From positions 1 to 7,015 of the forward strand of contig JAUHZL010000159.1 in NCBI GenBank assembly GCA_030425945.1: a DNA stretch of 7,015 nucleotides, written 5' to 3'. The notes under the pieces are model-generated. The model saw only the letters and a list, made by a program, of their open reading frames with translations, was not told the DNA's origin and did no database searches. This DNA is from Alphaproteobacteria bacterium. GTDB taxonomy: Bacteria > Pseudomonadota > Alphaproteobacteria > Rhodobacterales > Rhodobacteraceae. A program made the translations under genes and the position numbers. Of the stretch, positions 1 to 6,105 are shown one piece after another; position 1 is the first letter of the stretch, and every line of letters begins with the position of its first letter.

Positions 1-101
1 AAGGTCGCGTTCAGGTGATCCGCCAGCGCCGCGTCGAGCGGCCGCTCCCCGATCGCCCCGGCAATCTCGCCCACCAGTGTCTCGAACTCCGCGCGCGACA
101 T
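1..101 (-). CDS. N-terminal part of a probable DUF4863 (4-hydroxylaminobenzoate lyase-like) protein, cut by the window edge
   Basis: Only the first 33 codons are visible before the gene leaves the window. The ATG at 101 has a strong Shine-Dalgarno tract, GGGGAGGG, a few bases upstream. The segment reads MSRAEFETLVGEIAGAIGER and then PLDAALADHLNAT. The pattern of a short amphipathic helix followed by RPLDAALxxxLN resembles, from memory, the start of DUF4863 proteins. That small family includes PnbB, which converts 4-hydroxylaminobenzoate to protocatechuate and ammonium. The family domain with its His-rich, cupin-like part would lie outside the window, so catalytic residues cannot be checked. 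The gene follows the ligase/thiolase operon on the same strand after a 109 bp gap with promoter-like sequence, so it may be its own transcription unit. That the reading frame is real is fairly sure; the family name is a tentative call. Confidence 0.5.
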   Translation of the reverse strand, partial: MSRAEFETLVGEIAGAIGERPLDAALADHLNAT

Positions 102-210
102 CGGTCCCTCCCCTGCGTCAGACTCGGCTTATGCTGTATAATGCAAAAAGCGATCCGCCATGCAAGATATATCCGCCCGTATGTTGCACTTTAATGCACC
201 ATGCCGAGCC
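102..210 (-). promoter_or_regulatory. AT-rich control region in front of the DUF4863-like gene, with four TGCA elements
   Basis: This gap between the thiolase stop and the next gene is clearly richer in A+T than its surroundings. On the minus strand a possible -35 (TTAAAG, 194 to 189) and -10 (TATATC, 171 to 166) are 17 bp apart, matching the sigma-70 consensus at 3 of 6 and 4 of 6 positions. They would give a leader of about 58 nt. The self-complementary tetramer TGCA occurs at 142-145, 161-164, 185-188 and 195-198. The last two flank the putative -35 exactly as TGCA-N6-TGCA. An imperfect inverted repeat (gcttatgc / gcaaaaagc) spans 127-151. These are plausible operator sites for a dimeric regulator such as the nearby MarR protein, which is inference. 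No clear intrinsic terminator for the thiolase operon is seen here. Confidence 0.45.
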
Positions 211-1401
211 TCAACCCATCCGGAGCAGCACCGCCATCGCCGAGTCGCCCGCCGCGCAGCCCTGGAAGAGGCCGGTGCCCCCGCCGCGCATCTCCAGCTC
301 CTCGATCAGCTCCATCATCCCGCGCAGCCCGGTCGGGCCCTGCGGATGCCCCCAGACCAGCGAGGAGCCGAAGTTGTTCATCTCCCACCAGTCGATCCCG
401 AAGGCCCGCGCGAAGGCGATGTCGTTCACCGCGAAGGGGTTGTGCGACTTGATCGCGTCGACCTGCCCGATCTCCAGCCCGGCCTGCGCCAGCGCCGCGC
501 GCGTCGCCGCGATCGGGGCGGCGGGCATGTAGCCGCGGTCCTCGCGCGCCTGCGCCACCGCCAGCACCTGCACCAGCGGCCCGCCCGGCGCGATCTCCTG
601 CGCCCGTTCGGGCGTCTTCACCACGATCATCCCCGCCGCGCCGTCCGCCGGGTGGGTCTGGCCCGCGAAGGTCACCGTGCCGCCGGGGACCACCGGCTTC
701 AGCGCCGCCATCTTGGCGGGATCGGCGGGATGCACCCCCTCGTCGCCCTCCAGCACGGCGACGGTGCGACGGAACTTCGCGTCCGGCACCTCCAGCCGCG
801 CGGGCATGTAGCGGCGCTGGAACGCCCGGTCCCGCGCCAGCGCGGCCTGGTACTGCGCGAAGCGGTGCGCCACCACCTCGTGCTGTTCCTCGGTCCCGAT
901 CCCGTCGCGCGCGGCGACGTTCTCGGCGGTCGTGACCATCGCGCCCTTCGCCCAGGGGTCGAAGTTGAAGCTGCCCAGCACCCAGTCCTCGGCAGTGCCG
1001 GTGCCGCCCGGCCCGTCCGGCGCGGGGTAGTAGACATGCGCGCCGTTCGACGTCCGGTCGCCCGAGGCGATCAGCGCCACCTCCGAGCGGCCCGCCGCCA
1101 TCTCGCCCAGCGCGGTCGCCAGCAGGCGCGGCCCGGTCGCGCAGGCCTGCGTCACGGTCGGCCCCGCCAGCCCCTCGGCCCCGATCAGCGCGGTGAACCA
1201 CGGCGTCGCGTAGAAGCAGTTCGGCTGGATCACCGTCAGCCCGTAGGCCGCGAAGTCGAAGACCTCCGGGGCGATCCCGCGCTCGGCCAGCGCCGCCTTC
1301 GTCACATGCGCCGCGAACTCGATCGAGTGCAGGTGCGCCAGGCTGCCCTGCCAGCGGGCGAAGGGCGTCGACCAGTAGCCGCCATAGGGAATGTAGCTCA
1401 T
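211..1401 (-). CDS. Thiolase-family protein (SCP-x/acetyl-CoA acetyltransferase type)
   Basis: This 396-residue protein has the normal length of a thiolase. The nucleophilic cysteine is C87 in TQACATG. The loop normally reading NEAFA is SHNPFAVND, with H320 and N321. The GHPxG histidine is H352 in WGHPQGPTG, and the second catalytic cysteine is C382 in GCAAGDSA. All elements of the thiolase active site are therefore present, but the motifs are divergent, with GSSL before the GHP motif and CAAGD in place of CxGGG, closer to SCP-x-like than to biosynthetic thiolases. The expected reaction is CoA-dependent cleavage of a 3-ketoacyl-CoA, here perhaps an aryl-3-oxopropanoyl-CoA giving an aroyl-CoA and acetyl-CoA. 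The start codon overlaps the ligase stop (ATGA, 4 bp), implying translational coupling. A thiolase gene (aat) also sits beside fcs and ech in Pseudomonas. The fold is certain; substrate and direction are inferred. Confidence 0.88.
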   Translation of the reverse strand: MSYIPYGGYWSTPFARWQGSLAHLHSIEFAAHVTKAALAERGIAPEVFDFAAYGLTVIQPNCFYATPWFTALIGAEGLAGPTVTQACATGPRLLATALGEMAAGRSEVALIASGDRTSNGAHVYYPAPDGPGGTGTAEDWVLGSFNFDPWAKGAMVTTAENVAARDGIGTEEQHEVVAHRFAQYQAALARDRAFQRRYMPARLEVPDAKFRRTVAVLEGDEGVHPADPAKMAALKPVVPGGTVTFAGQTHPADGAAGMIVVKTPERAQEIAPGGPLVQVLAVAQAREDRGYMPAAPIAATRAALAQAGLEIGQVDAIKSHNPFAVNDIAFARAFGIDWWEMNNFGSSLVWGHPQGPTGLRGMMELIEELEMRGGGTGLFQGCAAGDSAMAVLLRMG

Positions 1402-3209
1402 GGCCGGATCACCGCCGGGTCCGCGTCGTCATAGAGCCGCGCCAGCAGCGCCGCCCGGTTCGTCAGCAGCTTGCGGAAGTTCAGGTTGCCCTTCGCCGTC
1501 GCCTCGCCCGCCGCGATCGAGGGCGGATCGGCCAGCACCAGCGCCCGTGCCACCCGGCGCGAGGCCCCGGTCTCGGTCTGCTCGGCCAGCCGCGCCCGGA
1601 TCGCCGCATGCAGGCTCTCGCCCAGCAGCGCGCCGTCGGCGGCCTCGGTCGGATGCTCGGCCAGCGCGCGGGCCGAAGGCACGATCATCAGCCCGACCTC
1701 CATCCGCTCGGCCCCGCACAGCACCACGTCCTGCGCCAGCCCGCCCAGCCGCGCCAGCCAGTCGAGCCGCATCGCCCCCGCCTTGACCCAGGTCCCGGTC
1801 GCCAGCTTGAACTCCTCCGCGATCCGGCCCTCGAAGCGCAGCCCCTTCGTCATGTCGTCGGGGTCGATGAAGCTCATCGCGTCGCCGGTGATGAAATAGC
1901 CCTCCGCGTCGAAGGCCTCGGCGGTCTTCTTCGGGTCGTTGACATAGCCCGGCGTGATGTTCGGCCCGGCCACCCGCACCTCGTAGCGGCTGTCGTCGGC
2001 CGCATCGGGCACCAGCTTGACCGTCACCCCGGTCATCGGCACGCCGACGATCCCCGCGCCCTTGGCGGGCACGTGCTGGATCAGGCAGGCGGGCGCGGTC
2101 TCGGTCAGGCCCCAGGACGAGGTGAAGAGCGGCACGTCGCCCCGCACCTCGCGGGCCATGTCCTCGAGCGCCGCCCAGACCTCCTGCGGCAGCGAGGCGC
2201 CGGCATAGAACAGCATGTCGAGGTCCTCGAAATACCGCCGCTTCAGGTCGGCATCCTCGCGCATCGCCGCCAGCAGCTGCGCGAAGCCCACCGGCACGTT
2301 GAACGCGAGGGTCCCGGTGGTCAGCGCCAGGTTCTCCAGCGAGGTCTTCACCAGCGGCGGCACCGGCTTGCCCGCGTCGACGTAGAGCGCGCCGCCATTG
2401 GCCAGCATCATGTTGAAGTTGTGCGACCCGCCGAAGACGTGGTTCCACGGCAGCCAGTCCACGATCCGGGGCGGCCGCGCGCGCAGGAAGGGCAGCGCAT
2501 CCGCGATCTGGGTCTGGTTGGCGCACATCATCCGCTGCGTCGTCTGCACGCCCTTCGGCAGCGAGGTCGAGCCCGAGGTCATCAGGATCTTCGCCAGCGT
2601 GTCGGGGCCGACCGTCGCGTTGGCCGCGTCCACGTCCGCGCGCCCGCCCTTCAGCAGGTCGTCGAAGGGGACGAGGCCGCCGCCCGCGCCGCGCGTCACC
2701 ACCCGATCGAGCCGCGCGATCTCGGGCAGCGCCAGCGCCTCGGCATAGGTCTCGCCGTCCTCGGCATAGACCATCCCCGGCCGCACCAGCCCGATGCAGT
2801 GCAGCAGCGTCCGGTGCGCCCCCGGCATCAGGGCGTATTGCTCGGCCAGCGGCATCGTCGGGATGCCGACATGCTGCGCCGCCAGCGTCAGCAGCCCGTG
2901 GTTGACCGAGTTCCCCGACAGGATGGCGATCGGCGTGTCCGGCCCCAGCCCGCGGTCGAGCAGCGCCGCCGCGATGGCCTCGACCATCCCCAGCGCCTGG
3001 GCATAGGTCACCTCGCGCCAGCCCGCGCCCGACCGCTCGGCCAGCAGGACCGCGTCCGGCGTCTCGCGCGCCCAGTCGCGCAGCCAGTCCGTGGTGCAGC
3101 GCGCCACCCGGCCCATCGGCCAGCCCGAGCGCAACAGGATCGTCCCGTCCGGGCGATCCTCGCGCTCGACCTTGTGGGCGCGGTAGTTTCCGATGTCCGA
3201 CCCGTGCAT
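1398..3209 (-). CDS. fcs: Feruloyl-CoA synthase-type acyl-CoA ligase
   Basis: This 603-residue adenylate-forming enzyme probably activates a hydroxycinnamate to its CoA thioester with ATP and CoA in the cytoplasm. The ATP-binding P-loop is TSGSTSLPKGV (residues 211-221). A PWNHVFGGSHNF segment follows at 254-265, typical of the feruloyl-CoA synthase branch. The A5 motif SWGLTETAP is at 365-373, FITGD at 439-443, and the hinge region GRIAEEFKLATGTW at 461-474. The C-terminal catalytic lysine is probably K573 in TAKGNLNF, which replaces the PKxxxGK motif of ordinary acyl-CoA ligases and matches the unusual C-terminus of this branch. The length fits the family (about 600-630). The ATG at 3209 has a good ribosome binding site (GGGAGGGG). 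It lies 16 bp after the marR stop and overlaps the thiolase start by 4 bp. The exact substrate (ferulate, coumarate, caffeate or another aryl acid) is inferred from family likeness. Confidence 0.87.
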   Translation of the reverse strand: MHGSDIGNYRAHKVEREDRPDGTILLRSGWPMGRVARCTTDWLRDWARETPDAVLLAERSGAGWREVTYAQALGMVEAIAAALLDRGLGPDTPIAILSGNSVNHGLLTLAAQHVGIPTMPLAEQYALMPGAHRTLLHCIGLVRPGMVYAEDGETYAEALALPEIARLDRVVTRGAGGGLVPFDDLLKGGRADVDAANATVGPDTLAKILMTSGSTSLPKGVQTTQRMMCANQTQIADALPFLRARPPRIVDWLPWNHVFGGSHNFNMMLANGGALYVDAGKPVPPLVKTSLENLALTTGTLAFNVPVGFAQLLAAMREDADLKRRYFEDLDMLFYAGASLPQEVWAALEDMAREVRGDVPLFTSSWGLTETAPACLIQHVPAKGAGIVGVPMTGVTVKLVPDAADDSRYEVRVAGPNITPGYVNDPKKTAEAFDAEGYFITGDAMSFIDPDDMTKGLRFEGRIAEEFKLATGTWVKAGAMRLDWLARLGGLAQDVVLCGAERMEVGLMIVPSARALAEHPTEAADGALLGESLHAAIRARLAEQTETGASRRVARALVLADPPSIAAGEATAKGNLNFRKLLTNRAALLARLYDDADPAVIRP

Positions 3210-3225
3210 GGTCCCCTCCCTCGGT

Positions 3226-3726
3226 TCAGCTCTCGCGGCGGGCGCGCGGCCGGTTCTCGATCCGCGCCAGCGCCTCCATCAGGACCCGGCGCTCCTCCGC
3301 GCTCAGGTCCGCCGTCATGTCCGCCTCGTGCGCATCGACCGAGGCGCGGGCAGCGGCATAGACCCGCACACCCGCCTCCGTCGCGCGCAACGCGTAGGCG
3401 CGCCGGTCCTCGGGCGCGCGCGCCCGCTCGACCCAGCCGCGCCGCTCCAGGTCGTCGATCAGCGCCACCACGTTCGGCCGCTCCAGCGCCAGCGCATCGG
3501 CAAGCTGCGCCTGCCGCAGGCCGGGATTGTCCACCACGACCGCCAGCACGGAAAAGGTCAGCATCCGCAGCCCGTGCGGCTCCAGCACCCGCGTCACGTC
3601 GGTCTGGATCGCGTGGAAGGCGCGCTTCATCACGTAGCCGGAATAGACCCGCAACGCGCGGTCGGTCGCCTCGGCGGGCGGGGCGAGGCCGTCGGCGGCC
3701 AGCGGGGCGCTCAGCGGACGTCCCAT
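3226..3726 (-). CDS. MarR-family transcriptional regulator
   Basis: This 166-residue protein has the layout of a MarR dimeric repressor. Residues about 20-55 form the N-terminal dimerisation helices. The winged helix-turn-helix spans about 57-117, with the reading helix around 82-97 (ERPNVVALIDDLERRG). The wing carries the family's typical acidic-arginine pattern in APEDRRAYALRAT (104-116). C-terminal helices for dimerisation follow. Relatives in hydroxycinnamate loci (CouR, HcaR, FerC) repress the pathway and are released by the aryl-CoA thioester; that role fits here but is inferred from context. The gene lies between the hydratase (6 bp upstream) and the ligase (16 bp downstream), so the regulator would be co-transcribed with its presumed targets. 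Its ATG is preceded by AGGGG. Candidate operators are the palindrome at 4522-4536 and the TGCA cluster at 142-198. The family is secure; the effector is unknown. Confidence 0.9.
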   Translation of the reverse strand: MGRPLSAPLAADGLAPPAEATDRALRVYSGYVMKRAFHAIQTDVTRVLEPHGLRMLTFSVLAVVVDNPGLRQAQLADALALERPNVVALIDDLERRGWVERARAPEDRRAYALRATEAGVRVYAAARASVDAHEADMTADLSAEERRVLMEALARIENRPRARRES

Positions 3727-3732
3727 CGGCCC

Positions 3733-4500
3733 CTACCGGAACACCGGCGCGCACTTGTCGAGGAAGGCCGCCAGGCCTTCCCGCGCGTCGTCCGAGGTCT
3801 GCGCGAGGGCGGCGGCGAGGCTCTCGGTGAACAGCCCGTCCGACCGGCTCATGTCGCCGATCCGCGCCACCGCCTGGATCATCATGTAGTTCGACAGCGG
3901 CGCGTTGCCGGCGATCTGCCGCGCCAGCTCCAGCGCGCGCGGCACGGCCTCGCCCGCGCCCACCACCTCGTGCGCGAGGCCGAGGCGCAGCCCCTCCTCC
4001 GCGCCGTAGCGGCGCCCGGTCAGCATCATCTCGGTCATCCGGTCGGCCCCGAGGATGCGCCCGACCCGCACCGTGGCCGAACCGCCCACGAAGATGCCGC
4101 GCCGCCCCTCCGGCAACTGGAACATCGTCGAGGGCTCGGCGATCCGCACATGGGTCGCGCTGGCCAGTTCCAGCCCGCCGCCGATCACCGCCCCGAACAT
4201 CGCGCTGACCACCGGCAGGCCCGAGTACTGCACCCGGTCCAGCACCGAATGCCACCAGCGCGAATGGTGCAGGCAGCCCTCGGCATCCCGGGCGACATGC
4301 TCGGACAGGTCGAGGCCGGAACAGAAATGCCCCGCCGTGCCGGTCAGCACGATCACCCGGGTGCCCTCGGGCGGGGCCGCGAAGACCCCGTCGATGGCCG
4401 CCAGCAGCGCGTCCGACATCGCGTTGCGCTTCTCCGGCCGCCGCATCGTCAGGACGGTCACCGGGCCGTCGGTCTCGACGGTGAGCAGCGTCTCGGGCAT
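3733..4500 (-). CDS. Crotonase-fold enoyl-CoA hydratase family protein
   Basis: This 255-residue protein has the normal crotonase length. RRPEKRNAMS lies at 20-29. The first oxyanion-hole segment is FCSGLDL (59-65) and the second is IGGGLELA (106-113). The two residues corresponding to the hydratase glutamates 144 and 164 of rat crotonase are both present, as E111 in GGGLELA and E131 in FQLPEGRRGI. The well-studied feruloyl-CoA hydratase/lyase keeps the second glutamate but has a serine in the first place, so this enzyme looks more like a true hydratase. It probably hydrates the enoyl side chain of the CoA thioester made by the ligase. I chose the ATG at 4500 because a strong GGGAGGGAGGAG tract lies just upstream. 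A start at 4533 would add 11 residues encoded by that tract and the operator-like palindrome. The gene heads the catabolic operon. The family is certain; whether it also cleaves the product is open. Confidence 0.88.
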   Translation of the reverse strand: MPETLLTVETDGPVTVLTMRRPEKRNAMSDALLAAIDGVFAAPPEGTRVIVLTGTAGHFCSGLDLSEHVARDAEGCLHHSRWWHSVLDRVQYSGLPVVSAMFGAVIGGGLELASATHVRIAEPSTMFQLPEGRRGIFVGGSATVRVGRILGADRMTEMMLTGRRYGAEEGLRLGLAHEVVGAGEAVPRALELARQIAGNAPLSNYMMIQAVARIGDMSRSDGLFTESLAAALAQTSDDAREGLAAFLDKCAPVFR

Positions 4501-4503
4501 GGG

Positions 4504-4516
4504 CTCCTCCCTCCCT
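4504..4516 (-). promoter_or_regulatory. Ribosome binding site that fixes the hydratase start
   Basis: On the minus strand the purine tract AGGGAGGGAGGAG ends 3 bases before the ATG at 4500. It offers several overlapping Shine-Dalgarno matches and decides the choice of this ATG over the in-frame one at 4533, whose nearest AGAAGG is only 2 bases away. Confidence 0.7.
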
Positions 4517-4521
4517 TGGCC

Positions 4522-4536
4522 GTTATACCCCATAAC
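4522..4536 (-). promoter_or_regulatory. Perfect palindrome (GTTAT-N5-ATAAC) over a -10-like sequence: candidate operator
   Basis: The arms gttat (4522-4526) and ataac (4532-4536) are exact inverted copies separated by 5 bp. They form an AT-rich island in very GC-rich surroundings, 22 bp upstream of the hydratase ATG. On the minus strand one arm lies in TATAAC (4527 to 4522), which matches the sigma-70 -10 box at 5 of 6 positions. No good -35 is seen at 16-18 bp. If this is the -10, transcription would start near 4515 and the leader would be very short, about 15 nt. The position suits an operator for the MarR protein encoded in the operon, since binding would block the promoter. Both uses are inferred. 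Confidence 0.45.
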
Positions 4537-4564
4537 CTTCTGGACGCGGCTCGCCCGCGCCCCC

Positions 4565-4598
4565 GGTCCGGCCGCCGCCTCCCCGCGACGCCCGGACC
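4565..4598 (-). terminator. Possible weak hairpin after dctM
   Basis: An inverted repeat GGTCCGG (4565-4571) / CCGGACC (4592-4598) with a 20 nt loop begins 7 bases after the dctM stop. Outer bases cgcgc and gcgcg could extend it if four C residues are bulged. No T tract follows on the minus strand, so it is not a classic intrinsic terminator. It may stabilise the 3' end of the transporter mRNA or partly separate it from the catabolic operon. Confidence 0.3.
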
Positions 4599-4605
4599 GC
4601 GCGTG

Positions 4606-6105
4606 TCACCACGGGATCAGGAACAGCGTGATCGCCGGGAAGGCCACGAGGATCGCCACCCGGATCAGGTCCGAGGCGACGTAGTAGAGCACCGCCTTGT
4701 AGGTCTCGATCATCGACGTGGCCCGGTCCATCGCGTTGATGATGAACAGGTTCATCCCCACCGGCGGCGTGATCAGGCCGACCTCGACCACGATCAGCAC
4801 GAGGATGCCGAACCAGATCGCGGTCCGCTCGATCTGGATCTGCTCCAGCTGGAACGGCGTGATCCGCAGCCCCAGCGCCTGCAACTGCTCGCGGCTCAGC
4901 GTCAGGCCCGCGTCCAGTGTCTCGCGGATCGAGCCCAGCATCGCGTCCGTCATCCCCTCGGGCAGGCCCGCGTTCAGCACGTCCATCGCCCGGTGGTAAT
5001 GCAGCTGCTCCATCGTGATCAGCCCGAAGTCCAGCGCCGAGATCACCGGGAAGAAGATCGGCACCGTCAGCAGGATCATCGACAGGCTGTCCATGAAACA
5101 GCCGAAGATCAGGTAGAGCACGAGGATCGCGATCAGCACGACATAGGGCGAGAAGCCCTGCGCCACGACGAAGTCCGACAGTTGCTGCGGCACCTGCGTC
5201 AGGGCGAGGAAGCCGTTGTAGAACGCCGCGCCCAGCACGATGAAGAAGATCATCGCGGTCGAGCGCGCGGTCGCCGTGAAGCTGTCGCCCAGCGTCCGCA
5301 GCGTCAGCCCGCCGTTCGCCCAGGCGATGATCGCGGTGCCCAGCGCGCCCACCGCCGCGCCCTCGGTCGGCGTGAAGATCCCGCCGTAGATGCCGCCGAC
5401 CACCGCGATGAAGACCAGCAGCACCGGCCACACGTTGACCAGCGCGCGGAAACGGTCGGCATAGGGCATCCGCTCGCGCGTGCCCGCCGAGCCGGGGTTG
5501 ATCCGGACGTAGATCGAGACCGCGATCATGTAGCCCAGCGCCGCCAGCAGGCCGGGCACGAAGGCCGCGAGGAACAGCTTGGCGATGTTCTGCTCGGTCA
5601 GGATCGCGTAGATCACCAGCACCACCGAGGGCGGGATCAGGATGCCCAGCGTGCCGCCCGCCGCCAGCGTCGCGGTCGAGAAGCCGCCGGCGTAGCCATA
5701 GCGCTTGAGTTCCGGCAGCGCCACGCGGCTCATGGTGGCCGCGGTCGCCAGCGACGAGCCGCAGATCGCCCCGAAGCCCGCGCAGGCCCCGATCGCCGCC
5801 ATCGCGACCCCGCCCTTGCGGTGCCCGAGCCAGCCCTCCGCCGCCTTGAACAGCGCCTGGCTCATGCCGCCGAGGGTCGCGAAATAGCCCATCAGCAGGA
5901 ACATCGGCACGATGGACAGCGAGTAGTTCGAGAAGGTCGTGTAGCTCTCGGTCTTCAGCCGGGCGAGCGCCATGTTGGTGTCGCCGGTCACCAGCCACAG
6001 GCCGACGAAGCCGGTGACGAACATCGCCAGCCCGATCGGGACGCGCAGGAAGATCAGGAGCAGCAGCGCCGGAAACGAGTAGATGCCGATCTCGAGGTTG
6101 CTCAA
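4606..6105 (-). CDS. dctM: TRAP transporter large membrane subunit (DctM), with a large insertion
   Basis: This 499-residue, very hydrophobic protein is the ion-coupled transport subunit of a TRAP system, which imports organic acids with sodium or protons. Hallmarks are RVPIGLAMF near the N-terminus (21-29), the stretch around ICGSSLATAATM (114-125), GTLGILIPPS (151-160), FTPTEGAAVGA (244-254) and the second half-repeat motif EVGLITPPVGMN (441-452). More than ten hydrophobic segments are visible. The usual length is about 425-450. The excess is a mostly polar block at about residues 359-428, between TVPIFFPVI and IWFGILVLIV, where family members normally have only a few residues. I chose the TTG at 6105 because GGAG lies 7 bases upstream, it overlaps the dctQ stop as TTGA, and the next Met (28) would cut the first membrane helix. 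The family is certain; the substrate is not readable. Confidence 0.9.
   Translation of the reverse strand: MSNLEIGIYSFPALLLLIFLRVPIGLAMFVTGFVGLWLVTGDTNMALARLKTESYTTFSNYSLSIVPMFLLMGYFATLGGMSQALFKAAEGWLGHRKGGVAMAAIGACAGFGAICGSSLATAATMSRVALPELKRYGYAGGFSTATLAAGGTLGILIPPSVVLVIYAILTEQNIAKLFLAAFVPGLLAALGYMIAVSIYVRINPGSAGTRERMPYADRFRALVNVWPVLLVFIAVVGGIYGGIFTPTEGAAVGALGTAIIAWANGGLTLRTLGDSFTATARSTAMIFFIVLGAAFYNGFLALTQVPQQLSDFVVAQGFSPYVVLIAILVLYLIFGCFMDSLSMILLTVPIFFPVISALDFGLITMEQLHYHRAMDVLNAGLPEGMTDAMLGSIRETLDAGLTLSREQLQALGLRITPFQLEQIQIERTAIWFGILVLIVVEVGLITPPVGMNLFIINAMDRATSMIETYKAVLYYVASDLIRVAILVAFPAITLFLIPW

Noticed and set aside
137..142. Perfect TATAAT on the plus strand
   Set aside because: No fitting -35 lies 16-18 bp upstream and no plus-strand gene follows; the base-pairs are more likely part of the minus-strand control region.
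123..208. CTCGGC / GCCGAG inverted repeat bracketing the AT-rich gap
   Set aside because: Six bases at a distance of about 75 bp is expected by chance in GC-rich DNA.
160..1434. Plus-strand open frame of 424 codons, and a similar one at 1608-3830
   Set aside because: Both are antisense to the thiolase and ligase/regulator genes and have the low-complexity Arg/His composition of a shadow frame.
3008..4255. Minus-strand open frame of 415 codons
   Set aside because: It overlaps the hydratase, regulator and ligase in another frame and is almost only Gly, Ala, Arg and Asp, with no domain.
3733..4500. Naming the crotonase as feruloyl-CoA hydratase/lyase (vanillin-forming)
   Set aside because: The first catalytic position holds Glu as in ordinary hydratases, not Ser as in the hydratase/lyase, so context alone is not enough.
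4501..4533. Upstream ATG at 4533 giving the hydratase 11 more residues
   Set aside because: The added segment MGYNGQGREEP is encoded by the ribosome binding site and part of the operator-like palindrome and is not typical of the family.
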